64,000 bases of DNA from Leptolyngbya sp. SIOISBB (GTDB taxonomy: Bacteria; Cyanobacteriota; Cyanobacteriia; Phormidesmidales; Phormidesmidaceae), in the NCBI GenBank assembly GCA_010671905.1, contig JAAHII010000002.1:310001-374000 (forward strand), given 5' to 3'. Numbering within the stretch: the first letter of the stretch is position 1; each line of letters starts with the position of its first letter. A program made the translations under genes and the position numbers. Shown here one piece after another: positions 41,533 to 50,834 of the stretch. The notes under the pieces are model-generated. The model searched no databases and had not been told where the DNA came from. It saw only the letters and a program-made list of their open reading frames with translations.

Positions 41533-42607
41533 GGGGGGTTGCAAAATCACCCCAACTTCGGCACCTGAATGACGCCACCTTCGGCACCTGAATGACGCCA
41601 CCTTCGGCACCTGAATGACATCAACTTCGGCAGGTCGTGTCTAGCCCTGAGGAAATGCTCATACCCTGCGCTCAATTCAGCGTCAGGGAGCAGAGCATCC
41701 TCATGAGACGAAGTGGTCAAGGAGCCAAATTGCCGATGGTGAAATTTCGAGAAATCATCCGCCTGCATGAGTTGGGGTATAACCAGAGCGAAATTGCGCA
41801 AAGCTGCTCGGTGGCCCGTTCCACGGTGCAGGACTATATCCGACGGGCGAATGGTAAAGGCTTGCGCTATGCCGAGTTATGCCAACTCAGTGATAGCGAA
41901 GCTCAAGCCCAACTGGGTAAAGGCAAACCACCTCCAGCCAATCAACCGGTGATTGACTTTGCCACTGTGCATCGTGAGTTGCAAGGCAAAGGTGTGACGC
42001 TGGCTCTGGTGTGGCAAGAAGGTCTGGACCAGCAGCGTTGGAGTCTGAGCTACGGGCACTTTTGTCGTCGCTATCGCCACTGGTCACAGCAGCAAAACCT
42101 CTCGATGCGGCAGATGCATCCGGGTGGCGAGAAGCTGTTTGTCGATTATTGTGGCCAGACGATGAGCGTCCACGACCCCGTGAGCGGCGAAGCGCAGAGG
42201 GCGCAAATCTTTGTGGCCTGCTTGGGAGCCAGTAACTACACCTTTGTCGAAGCGACGCTGACGCAAACCTTACCGCACTGGATTGGCTCCCATGAGCGGG
42301 CTTTAGCATTCTTTGGGGGCATACCTAAAGCCATCGTCCCAGACAATCTGAAATCTGGCGTCACAGATCCTTGTCACTATGAACCGGGGGTGAACCAGAG
42401 CTATCAAGCCTTCGCGGAGCACTATCAAGTGGCGATTCTGCCAGCGCGCGGGAAGAAGCCACGGGTATTGAATGTCAAGCGTTTAGCGTGACGCGACAGC
42501 TAGATAGTCGAGTGTGAGGATCCGCGAGCGCGATCGGCAACGGCATTGTCCTCTTGTCGCGACAGCAATGATCGAAACGACAACGATGATCGCTAATGCC
42601 GCTAAGC

Positions 42608-43405
42608 TCAGTCTGAAGGATTGGCTGCAGTTGAGCGAGAGGCGGCCGCGCGTTTGCGATAGCTATCGGTATGGATTTCGACAATCAAGGCATGATGCAC
42701 GAGGCGATCTACCGCCGCGACGGTCATCATGTCATCAGCAAAGATGGTGTCCCATTGACTGAAGGGCTGATTGGCCGTGATGAGAAGACTGCGCCGTTCG
42801 TAGCGATGGGCAATCAGCTCAAAGAGGACCGAGGTTTCGGCCTCCGACTTTTTGACGTAGCCGAGGTCATCAATGACGAGCAAGTCAAATCGGTCCAGCT
42901 TTTTGAGCAAAGCGGGCAGTTGCAACTGGAGTTTGGCCTGCTGTAGTTGTTGCACCAGAGCGGTAGCCGTGAAGAATTTCGCCCGTTTACCCAGTTCGAC
43001 GATAGCCCGCGCCAGGGCTGCCGCCAAATGGGTCTTCCCCACCCCGGAAGGCCCGAAGATTAAACAGTTTTCGGCTCTCTCTAGCCAACCAGCATCGGTG
43101 GCCAGTTGCATCAAAGGAGCGGGATTGAGCTTCGGGACATGTTCCCAGTCAAAGTTGGAAACCGTTTTGGCGGCGGGCAGTTGAGCCTCTTGCAGGGCAC
43201 GTTTGAGGCGCACACTCCAGCGTCGGTCCACCTCCAATTCGCAAAGTGCCAGCAAGAATTGAGCGTAAGACCAGTGTTCTTGCATGGCCTGATGTTCCAG
43301 GGTCTCCCAATGCTGGAGCATGTGGGAGAGGCGCAAGCGTTTGAGGTGGAGGCTGAGACTCTGGTAGGGACTCAATTGCGGCGTCTGGCTGGAGGAGTTG
43401 GTCAT
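42608..43405 (-). CDS. istB: IstB transposition helper ATPase (inner IS21)
   Basis: The 265-aa protein is a DnaC/DnaA-like AAA+ ATPase with GPSGVGKTHLAAAL (Walker A) and DLLVIDDLGY (Walker B), followed by HRYERRSLLITANQPF and a C-terminal VDRLVHHALIVEI helix. IstB helps IstA select and bend target DNA. It overlaps the end of the IstA frame, as is usual. The gene is intact. Confidence 0.92.
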   Translation of the reverse strand: MTNSSSQTPQLSPYQSLSLHLKRLRLSHMLQHWETLEHQAMQEHWSYAQFLLALCELEVDRRWSVRLKRALQEAQLPAAKTVSNFDWEHVPKLNPAPLMQLATDAGWLERAENCLIFGPSGVGKTHLAAALARAIVELGKRAKFFTATALVQQLQQAKLQLQLPALLKKLDRFDLLVIDDLGYVKKSEAETSVLFELIAHRYERRSLLITANQPFSQWDTIFADDMMTVAAVDRLVHHALIVEIHTDSYRKRAAASRSTAANPSD

Positions 43406-44896
43406 AGTCTTTCAAGTCATGTTGTTGCACCTGCACAGTCGGTAGAGTCGTTTCCTTCAAGAGCTGAAAGTGTCGTTGCAAGGTAGATAAAGTTAGGGTG
43501 CCAGCAGCCAACTGAGCCACTAGATACTCGGCGACAGCAGATTCTTTGTCCTGAGTAGCGGCAATGTAGAGCGCTTCCACCATCAGGACGGCGGCGCTAT
43601 CGATATCAAAGTCAGCTTGAAGCTGTTGCCACAACTGCCGGTAAGGGGCATTGGGTAATAAGTCTTGCTGCCAGGTGCAGTAGATAAAGGCTCTGGGTTT
43701 ACGCCTGAGCCCTTCAATGACGTGACGATAGTTGATGCACCGAGCGCGGCGTTTGTCTTTGGCGGTGACACGCAGGCGCGGCAGTTCCACGACGACCTGG
43801 CGTTCGAGATAGCCACAGATGCGGTCATGGTAGAGATGGAGTTCAAGCTGGCGACCAATCAATCGGGACGGCACGGTGTAGAGAATGCAACGCACATCAA
43901 TGGTGCTGCGACTGCTGACCCTGGCAGTGAGGACTTCGTAGTCGGCCACCCGTTTGGGCGGTAAGGGCTGCAGATGCTTCTGCTCTTCGGCAAACTTGGC
44001 CTGATGCTGCTGGTTGAGCTTGGCGACAATGCTGTTAATGAAGGCTTGATAGTCGCTCACGCTAGCAAAGTCACGGCTGCCGCGAAGGTAGAGCGCCTGG
44101 GTAATGCGGTTCTTGAGATGACCGTGAGGCGATTCAATCGCACCATTCTCATGAGCAATCCCTTTGTTGTTGCGCGTCGGTCTCAGACGATAGTGGTGAC
44201 ACAGGTCGTCATAGAGGCGTGTCAACGGTTTGTGCCCTTGCCACCGGTATTGCGATAGGCCGCACTGAGGCTATCCGTGCGATGCTCTTGGGGCGCGCCG
44301 CCACTGGCAAATAGGGCATTCTGTAGCCCTTCCGACAAGGCGATGAAGCTCTCGCCGCCTTGAATCACTTGGGCATAACGCCAGCCACTGTAGGCCAAAC
44401 GGTAGTGATAGAGCAGATGCTCAAATGGCTTTCCGCTGATAGTGATCTCCACCCCTTTTAGCTCAGTAAAGTCGGAGATGCCCATCACACCAGGCTCGTG
44501 GCGCAGCTCGAACATGACTTCCGGGGCTTCGCCATGCAATGCTTTCCAGGTTCGAACGCGCCGTTGCACGGTCCGCAGCACTTGGGGATATTGTCCTGGA
44601 TAACGCTCTTGCAAATACTCGAACAGTGTTGTCGGCTTTAGCCGTGGCTCCCGTCTCAGCATCGGTTCAAGTTCTTCTTCCCATACCCCCCGCGAGCGGG
44701 TCAGCGCTGGTGCGCCAGTCCCGCACCCGACCGCGATTGGTTGATGCGTTCCGGCCTCAATGCGCTGGCCGGTGCGGTCCGAAAATTCGGCAATCGAAGC
44801 TGCATCGCTCTGCGTTAAACCGAGCTCTCGGGCGTTCATATACACTCTGATTTGATAACTTTGAATCGTTTGTTTGGGCACTGGAGGCTTCCCCAC
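43149..44896 (-). pseudogene. istA: IstA of the inner IS21, frameshifted
   Basis: The first frame (from 44896) has an HTH region (LTQSDAASIAEFSDRTGQRIEAG) and the core start (GISDFTELKGVEI). It ends at GGKGTNR near 44222. The second frame continues with PLTRLYDDLCHHYRLRPTRNNKG, ENGAIESPHGHLKNRI (DDE glutamate) and the C-terminal domain. One A seems missing in the ACAAACC stretch near 44236. A single base would restore a protein of about 500 aa. The last part of this frame overlaps istB. Confidence 0.82.
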
Positions 44897-45837
44897 TTCT
44901 TGGGAAAACGCCTTCAGTGTCTTTTTTTAGGGCGATAGCTGGAACAAGGGATGGAGAACGTCGCTCTCAACCCGTCTCGGTAGCTGTCGTCGGCAGGGCT
45001 TACCCGCCGATGTCATTGTCATCTAATACACGGGATAAGGCGAAGGTGGAAAAAGCGGTCCAAGAGGTGGAACGTCAGATTCTTGCCCCGCTGCGGCATC
45101 AGCGCTTCACGAGTTTCACTGATCTGAATGAGGCGATGCGAGAACGCTTAGAGAAGCTGAATGGTCGGGTGATGAAAAGCTATGGCTGCTCCCGTCGTGA
45201 CCTCTTTGAGCAAGTCGACCAACCCGCCTTGCAACCTTTACCCACCCAGTCATTTGTCTTCGCTCGTTGGAAGTCGGCCAAGGTGAACTTGGATTATCAC
45301 CTAGAAGTCGATAAACACTACTACTCGGTGCCCTACTGGTTTGTGCGCCGTGAGGTCAGCGTCAAAATCAGCGAAAGCCTGGTGGAGGTCTTCTTTGACT
45401 ATCGCCGCATCGCGGTTCATCCCCGCTCCATCACTCCGTATCGTCATACGACCTTACCCGAGCATATGCCGCCGGAGCACTGGGCCTATAAACGCCAGTC
45501 AAAAGCGACGTTTCTGGCCTGGGCGCAGCAGATCGGTCCTCAGACGCACCGCCAAGTCACCGCCATCTTTGCCGCGAAAGCGCATGAAGAACAAGCCTTT
45601 CGCACCCTCAAAGGCTTGCAATCTCTAGCGACTCGCTATGGCAGCCAGCGGTTAGAAGATGCCTGTCGTCGCGCCAACACCTTTCATCTGGTTGGCTATC
45701 GACGGCTCAAAGCGATTCTCAAGGCCCAACTGGATCGGCCCCCGCAGCTCGTAGAGGTGCCCCAATCACCCTCCGCGCAGCACGACAACGTACGCGGCGC
45801 TGATTACTACCACTGATCTACTATCGGAGTTTTTTAG

Positions 45838-46605
45838 ATGCAACAGACCTTAGAACAGTTGAAAACCCTGCGGCTTAGCGGATTGCTCGAAGCTTGGCAA
45901 GAGCAGCAGGGACAACCGACTTACCATGACCTGACCTTTGATGAACGCTTTGCCCTGCTCGTTGAACGGGAGTACCTCAGGCGACAGCACCAAAGGCTGC
46001 AACGACGACTCAAGCAGGCACAGCTCTCGACGCCAGCGACTTTGGAGGCAGTCGATTTCAATGTGCCGCGTGGCTTGAGGAAAACTCAGTTCCTGGAATG
46101 GGCGCAGGGCCAATGGTTGGACCAGCACCTCAACCTCATCTTCATGGGACCGACTGGGGTGGGCAAGACATTCTTGGCTTGTGTGTTGGCCGACCATCTT
46201 TGCAGGCAAGGCTATACCGTACGCTATTTCAAAACCGCTGAACTCCTCTCAGAATTGAAGTTTGCCAAGGTTGACGGCTCGTTCCCAAGACTGCGTAAAC
46301 AACTCGCCGCCTTTGACCTCATCATTCTCGATGAATGGCTCCGCGATGCCCTCACACCCAATGATGCTCGGGAAATCCTTGATTTCTTGGATGACCGCTA
46401 TCGCCGCTCCTCTTGCCTACTGGCCACCCAGTTTCCCGTGAACCAATGGCATCCCCAAATTCAAGACCCAACGTTAGCTGATGCCATCCTTGACCGCTTG
46501 GTGCATGACTCTCTACGCCTTGTTCTCAAAGGCGAGTCCATGCGCAAACTCACCAGTCCCCTCAAGCAGACTGATCTCAGGGTGGAGGAAAACGCCATGT
46601 CTTAG
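45838..46605 (+). CDS. istB: IstB transposition helper ATPase (outer IS21)
   Basis: The 255-aa protein carries MGPTGVGKTFLACVLADHL (Walker A), FDLIILDEW (Walker B) and a C-terminal ILDRLVHDSLRLVLKG helix. It starts 21 nt after the istA stop. The gene is intact although its partner istA is interrupted. Confidence 0.92.
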   Translation: MQQTLEQLKTLRLSGLLEAWQEQQGQPTYHDLTFDERFALLVEREYLRRQHQRLQRRLKQAQLSTPATLEAVDFNVPRGLRKTQFLEWAQGQWLDQHLNLIFMGPTGVGKTFLACVLADHLCRQGYTVRYFKTAELLSELKFAKVDGSFPRLRKQLAAFDLIILDEWLRDALTPNDAREILDFLDDRYRRSSCLLATQFPVNQWHPQIQDPTLADAILDRLVHDSLRLVLKGESMRKLTSPLKQTDLRVEENAMS

Positions 46606-46915
46606 AAATGTCGATCGCCGTTGTCGTCAACTGACGACATAATGAAATTGACCTGCCCGACAACAGCGAAATTCCTTCAGGTTTTCAGGGGTGCCGAAGT
46701 TGATGCAACTTGGTGCCGAAGTTAGGTGAATACGCAGGGGTCTCTCAAGTGAATGAACGAGGAGATGAGCCTGCTTCTAGCGACTCGAAAGGGCTAAAAA
46801 TTCGGACTGCAAACTGAGCCTCACCGCTGGATGGGTGATAGCTTGGGGACTATTTCTATGGGCTTCCAAAAAGTCTGTTGCGGGACTGGAAATCTAGCGT
46901 TTATCCATTGCCGCC

Positions 46916-47330
46916 TTAATCTTCAGACGTCCGATCCAGCAAACTCCGAATCGCAGCCCGAAACTCGTCATGGTCCCGTTGGTTTGCTTCTCGTTGACGC
47001 CGCATCTCGTCACGATCCGCTCAGGCATCGGCTAGCAAATTGTTGAACCGTAAGTCGTTTTCTGTCTTATGCCGCTCGTAGCGCTCCCAGTTGGCGCGAT
47101 TTTCCGTGATGAAGGCATCGATTCGATGGCTGGTCGTTTCGACAGCTTGATGAGTCACGGCATTGTATATCTGAGTTCGGCGTAGTCTTCCGTCCGCTGA
47201 ATGCGCTCATCTTGTACCGATGCCGCCATCCGTTCCATGCGGTCTGCAATGCGCTCTAGAACTATTTCAAGGCGATAAAGCGATCAAGGCGATCGCTGGA
47301 ATGACCGTTCTGGTTGCTGTTAGTCATCAT
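46916..47330 (-). pseudogene. Decayed coiled-coil protein gene
   Basis: From the ATG at 47330 the minus strand encodes MTNSNQNGHSSDRLDRF and, after a shift, LERIADRMERMAASVQDERI. After a further shift come QAVETTSHRIDAFITENRANW and ERHKTENDLRFNNLLADA, then an in-frame stop, then RDEMRRQREANQRDHDEF and RSLLDRTSED. Joined together this is a small charged coiled-coil protein of a kind common in cyanobacteria, whose function I do not know. At least two frameshifts and one nonsense codon make it a clear pseudogene. Confidence 0.65.
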
Positions 47331-47410
47331 GACCACCTTCAGTTAGCGTCAACATCTGCAGGTGGAATTTCGCCACGTTCCTCAGCTTCTCTGACAGCTT
47401 TCTCGATTAA

Positions 47411-47840
47411 GAAATTGCACAAGGTCGCCCTTCAGCTCATGGCGAACTCGGCACGATCTCCGGAGAGGGACAGCCCAGAGTCTTCACCGAGCGTGAAGCA
47501 GCTCTGCTAGTGGCTTATCGCCGAGATCGCCTTAAAGCCCCTACCAGAAAGGTGCAAAGAGTAGACGTGACGGTAGAAGCCGGTAATCATGCTCAATCTC
47601 TGACAGTGCCTGAAATCAAGGGCTCCACCTTTTCGCTAGAGCGCTTTCGGGCCGACGACATCACTGCGCTGACCTTTGAGCATCCGGACGCGATCGCGGA
47701 TGAGTTTCTTGCCGTTGCCGATGTCCTGATTCAGGGCATGGATGCCGACATCCGCAGCCGCGAGCAGAAGCTCCAGCAGACCCGCAGCGCTAAAGGCAAG
47801 GTTGCTGCCAAAGCTCAGGAAGTGAATGCTCCGCTCATGA
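47411..47840 (+). pseudogene. Unrecognised gene fragment truncated by the IS605 element
   Basis: An open frame from about 47411 encodes GRPSAHGELGTISGEGQPRV, TEREAALLVAYRRDRLKAP, GNHAQSLTVPEIKGSTFSLE and an Arg/Lys/Gln-rich helical stretch to EVNA. A stop lies just upstream and no good start is visible. The coding pattern ends where the IS200/IS605 element begins. The family is not recognised. Confidence 0.45.
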
Positions 47841-49170
47841 CGCTGTGCGTTCATCAGCGGCTTCCCAATCCCAGAGGTGAGAGAGGGTGACCGGCATTCT
47901 CGGTGTAGCGCAGGAACTTTTGCCTTTCGCTACCTGCCCGTCCTTGCGGCGGGTCAGCTTCAGTTTGTCAGCCAAGTATCGGGCAGCAATGTTATAGCTT
48001 GCGCTGAGGTCACAGCTATATTGCTTGCCGCTCGCAAACGTCGCTAACTCGTACTGGGTCTTAGACCGTTGCACCTGGCCACTCCCGTCAAAGGCCCAGG
48101 AGGAAGTGCCCCGAGCATAGACATACTCCGTCTTGCCGCCCTCTTCCTGAAACTTTTGTTCAGTTAGGGTAACTAAGCGACGGTGCAGCCAACCGTGAAA
48201 CTTTTGCTTCCAGGTTAGACCGTTTTCTACCCCCTTTGGGACGCCAGCCTTTCAAGTCTTCAAAGACGATAGTACTGGCTCCATACTCCAGAGCAAAATT
48301 GACGATTTGCCGGGAAACCTGCTGAGCAATATTGGCGTTGATGCCTTTGCCTTTGCGGTACGGCGTTTTGGCAAAGCCACGGTGCAACCTTTGGGTCTTT
48401 CGAGCCTTGCGTCGGATGATGCGGGCCTGTTTATCTCGACGGTCTATGTCAGAGGCCGGATGCATGAACTGCCGCGCCAATACAGTGCCGTCAGGACGAA
48501 CAATCGAAGCTGTCGCCAAGGTGTTAATCCCTACATCTACAGCGCACACCACATCGGTTTCCCACTTGGGTGGAACGATACCGAAGGGCACTGCCAAATG
48601 ACAGTGTTTCTTCGAAATCACTAGAGAGGGGGATTTGATGGAGCCGATGAGATGCCGTTGCCGCTTACTGGTAATCGAGACTTCCGCCCAGACCCAATCA
48701 GAGCCGTTCCAAACCTTAATCCAGGCCCTCAGCAAGTGAGCATCGAACTTCACCAACTGCCCTTTGTAGAGGACCGGATAACATCCAGCATCCACATTGA
48801 AGACAGGTGGCTTGGCCTCCCGACGCTGCCGCACCCCTGACTGCCATTGCCGATATCGAGTCAGGTAGGACGAAACCTGTCCTTTGACAAACTCGATAGC
48901 TGCCCGCCTGAGATAAGACGGGAACTTGTAAAATCGCTTCTCGAAGTAGAGATATTTCGGGCTTGGGTTCTTACGGGTGCGGTGAATGAGTTGTTCCGTT
49001 GCCGCACAGAAGCTTGTTGCGGCCACCAACTCCGGCCAGTGGCCCATGACCACATAGCTCAGCGCCTTGCAGTAAGCTCGGTACTCGTCAACCGTGGCCA
49101 ACAGGTGAAGCCTCACTTCAGGCGACGGTTGCAAAGGCCATTTATCTGTGCGTACAATTGTCCTACTCAT
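47835..49170 (-). pseudogene. tnpB: TnpB RNA-guided nuclease, frameshifted
   Basis: From ATG 49170 the protein has the TnpB N-terminal domain and RuvC motifs: Asp in AVDVGINTLATASI and Glu in IVFEDLKGWRPKG. At the G5 run near 48237-48242 one extra base shifts the frame. The continuation encodes WKQKFHGWLHRRLVTLTEQK and CDLSASYNIAARYL, which carries the third RuvC Asp. The zinc-ribbon cysteines usual between the last two RuvC motifs are not evident, as in many cyanobacterial TnpBs. Repaired length is about 445 aa. Confidence 0.82.
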
Positions 49171-49651
49171 GGTGAAGTTGTACCACAGGCAGCGAGATTT
49201 CGCGACCTTCAAAACCCAGAACCATAGCGCTTATCGGTTGTGCTATCACCTTGTTCTATCCATGCAGTATCGCCACAGATGCTTGAGTGCTCAGATGCTG
49301 GACCGGTTGGAAGCAATCTTTACGGACTTGCTGGCTAAGTGGGGAGGGGGATTGATTGAGTTTGGCGGGGAACCTGACCATGTTCATCTGCTGTTCGAGG
49401 TTGACCCCACGATTCGGCTGTCTGACTGAGTGAAGAACTTGAAGTCAGTATCCGCCCGAAAGATGCGCCAGGCGTTTGCCGATGCACTACGGCCCTTCTA
49501 CTGGAAGCCCTATTTCTGGAATCGGGCCTATGGCCTAATCACGACTGGAGGAAGAGCCAGTATCGAAACTCTATTGAAGTACATCGAAAATCAGGATGAC
49601 CCGCGAAAACTTCGTCCGCCGCTAACTAGCGGCGGCTTTGCTCAACGGTGA
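49169..49651 (+). pseudogene. tnpA: TnpA Y1 (HUH) transposase with a nonsense codon
   Basis: The frame carries the HUH motif (PDHVHLLFEV), the lysine-rich SVSARKMRQAF helix and the Y1 tyrosine in ETLLKYIENQ. It is interrupted by TGA at 49427-49429, where relatives usually have Leu after IRLSD; the frame continues unchanged after it. ATG 49169 shares the CATG palindrome with the tnpB start. The element would need a TnpA in trans to move. Confidence 0.85.
49616..49635. repeat. IS605 end hairpin
   Basis: Perfect inverted repeat CCGCCGCT / AGCGGCGG separated by AACT, near the end of tnpA. It is typical of the single-strand hairpin bound by TnpA at the ends of IS200/IS605 elements. Confidence 0.7.
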
Positions 49652-49787
49652 CCTGCCGTCGATAATAAATCATGTCAATGCTCTCAGTGAAAGTTTTTCG
49701 ACATTGAGGACATTTGAAGCGTTGATTGCCTTTACTCGTTCGGTCGTGCTTGTGAGCTTTCGGGTGGTCACAGTAGGGACATCGCAT
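49626..49787 (-). pseudogene. Zinc-ribbon transposase fragment (IS1 InsA-like)
   Basis: ATG 49787 opens a 53-codon frame with two CxxC pairs: MRCPYCDHPKAHKHDRTSKG then FKCPQCRKTF. This is the usual zinc ribbon at the N-terminus of IS1-type and related transposases. The frame stops inside the IS605 end, so the IS605 insertion probably truncated the gene. Confidence 0.55.
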
Positions 49788-49858
49788 TACACATCACCTG
49801 ATTCATCAGATGCCGATGACGAATCCCACGTTTGTTTAGTTCACGACCGATACGTTGA

Positions 49859-50107
49859 ACGATACAGCAGCAGTAGAGGTTGGGCAAGACGCAGCACAAA
49901 ACGGTATTACGGCCATCTCCGATAGGATGTTGCTGGACTACATCACCAACAAGCCTGTCAAAGACAACGGCAAAGAGCAGGTGCGGTAGCGGATCGCAAG
50001 ATCGCAGTTCCATGAGTACGGCATCAACGTGGAAGGCGTAGGGCTGGACTTCAAGATTCCCAGGGTAGGCCACAACAAGAATGCTTGCCACCTCATACTA
50101 AGAATGC
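49859..50107 (+). pseudogene. Decayed duplicate of the methyltransferase gene start
   Basis: The plus-strand frame reads GITAISDRMLLDYITNKP, VKDNGKEQVR, stop, RIARSQFHEYGINVE, LDFKIP. It matches residues about 20-75 of the N6 methyltransferase encoded at 51578 (GVTAIPDGMLLDYITNKP, KDNSKEQVRQRIARALFHEY). There are no indels over about 190 bp, but a TAG at 49987-49989 replaces the CAG of the intact gene, and similarity stops near 50091. It is 1.7 kb upstream of the intact gene on the same strand. It is either a remnant of an earlier system copy or a partial duplication. Confidence 0.85.
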
Positions 50108-50273
50108 CAATCATCTAGGTACTTCTGCAGACGTGTTTCTGGAGTATCGTTTATAAAAGGCCGCTAAGGCAGGTGGATTAGATTATTCATCCGTTGCAGC
50201 TGGTTTAGTTAGCTTCTTGTGTGTTTCCCATCAGCCAGTCGGATAACGTTGAAAATTAATCAAACGAAATAAA

Positions 50274-50831
50274 ATGGGATTTTCAGATTTTTTAGAACTA
50301 GCAAAACAAGTGTTTGATGGCCAACTCAACTTCAAAGCCATAGCCCCTATCTTGCTAGCTCTAATATTATCCTTTACTTTTACTTACCACAAGCTTATCA
50401 TTCGAAAATCAAGAAGCTTTTATAGCTTCATTCGTCAAGATGATGAAGTCAAGCAACTAAAGAAAAAGATCTCCGACATAAAAGTTAGGCTCTATGCCCC
50501 TCTTTACCAGCTCAAGACGGAAGATGAAGCTTTTAATCAAAGGATTAAAGATGTTATAGATAAAATTAGTAATTCCGAAAGAATTTCAACGCCAGAAGTT
50601 GAATATATCTCTAAAGAGATTGAGTCACTTTTTGAGACCTACCATGAAGCGATATCGGAGATAAGGAGGCTGATTCAATCTATAAATGATGATCTAGATC
50701 GTGCAGATCAAATGGGCCTCACCAGAAAAGAGAGGATTGACAATATAGTTGACGATATCTACCCAGACATCCCCATGACCGAGGCATCAGAGGGAATAGA
50801 GTCACGGAGCGACATCAAAAAAAACGTTTAA
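50274..50831 (+). CDS. Small membrane-anchored coiled-coil protein, unknown
   Basis: The 185-aa product has one hydrophobic helix (IAPILLALILSFTFTYHKL, about 22-40) followed by a charged, helical cytoplasmic part (DDEVKQLKKKISDIKVRLYAP and EVEYISKEIESLFETYHEAI). I do not recognise the family. Base composition is clearly more AT-rich than the genes to its right, suggesting separate acquisition. It converges with the next gene, with only 3 bp between their stops. It lies between the methyltransferase-gene fragment and the MADS-like operon. It could be an accessory membrane sensor or effector, or simply cargo. Confidence 0.65.
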   Translation: MGFSDFLELAKQVFDGQLNFKAIAPILLALILSFTFTYHKLIIRKSRSFYSFIRQDDEVKQLKKKISDIKVRLYAPLYQLKTEDEAFNQRIKDVIDKISNSERISTPEVEYISKEIESLFETYHEAISEIRRLIQSINDDLDRADQMGLTRKERIDNIVDDIYPDIPMTEASEGIESRSDIKKNV

Positions 50832-50834
50832 TTT

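Larger units (their letters stand above)
42466..45028 (-). mobile_element. Inner IS21-family element nested in istA
   Basis: The 2563-bp element begins TATTGAATG and ends CATCTAATA. It is bounded by the perfect 6-bp duplication CACGGG (42460-42465 and 45029-45034). It lies in the opposite direction to its host element and carries its own istA and istB. Its genes differ clearly from those of the outer IS21, so this is not a local duplication. Confidence 0.9.
41736..45816 (+). pseudogene. istA: IstA of the outer IS21, split by the inner IS21
   Basis: ATG 41736 follows AAGGAG by 11 nt. The first part encodes an HTH (LGYNQSEIAQSCSVARSTVQDY) and the start of the DDE core (FVDYCGQTMSV, VPDNLKSGV) up to GKKPR at 42463. 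The inner element is then inserted. Translation resumes exactly at DKAKVEKAVQEVERQIL (45035) and runs to 45816 through NLDYHLEVDKHYYSVPYWF. Removing the inner IS and one 6-bp duplication restores an uninterrupted IstA of about 505 aa. The element cannot transpose itself in this state. Confidence 0.88.
41540..46736 (+). mobile_element. Outer IS21-family element, itself interrupted
   Basis: The ends start with TG (TGCAAAATCACC at 41540; complement TGCGTATTCACC ending at 46736) and are flanked by the 5-bp direct repeat GGGGT (41535-41539 and 46737-46741). Inside the left end CTTCGGCACCTGAATGA is repeated three times at 41557, 41579 and 41602 plus a partial copy. Inside the right end GGTGCCGAAG occurs at 46690 and 46712. 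Such multiple terminal repeats are typical of IS21. Excluding the nested element and its duplication it is about 2.6 kb. Confidence 0.88.
47835..49640. mobile_element. IS200/IS605-family element with divergent tnpA and tnpB
   Basis: A TnpB gene on the minus strand and a TnpA gene on the plus strand start at the same CATG and diverge. At the tnpA-side end there is a perfect 8-bp stem CCGCCGCT / AGCGGCGG with an AACT loop (49616-49635), like the subterminal hairpins recognised by Y1 transposases. Both genes are damaged. The exact left boundary is uncertain. Confidence 0.8.

Noticed and set aside
41557-41630. Regular 22-23-bp repeats that could be mistaken for a mini CRISPR array
   Set aside because: The spacers are only 5-6 bp and the repeats match the inverted counterpart at 46690-46721, so they are IS21 terminal repeats.
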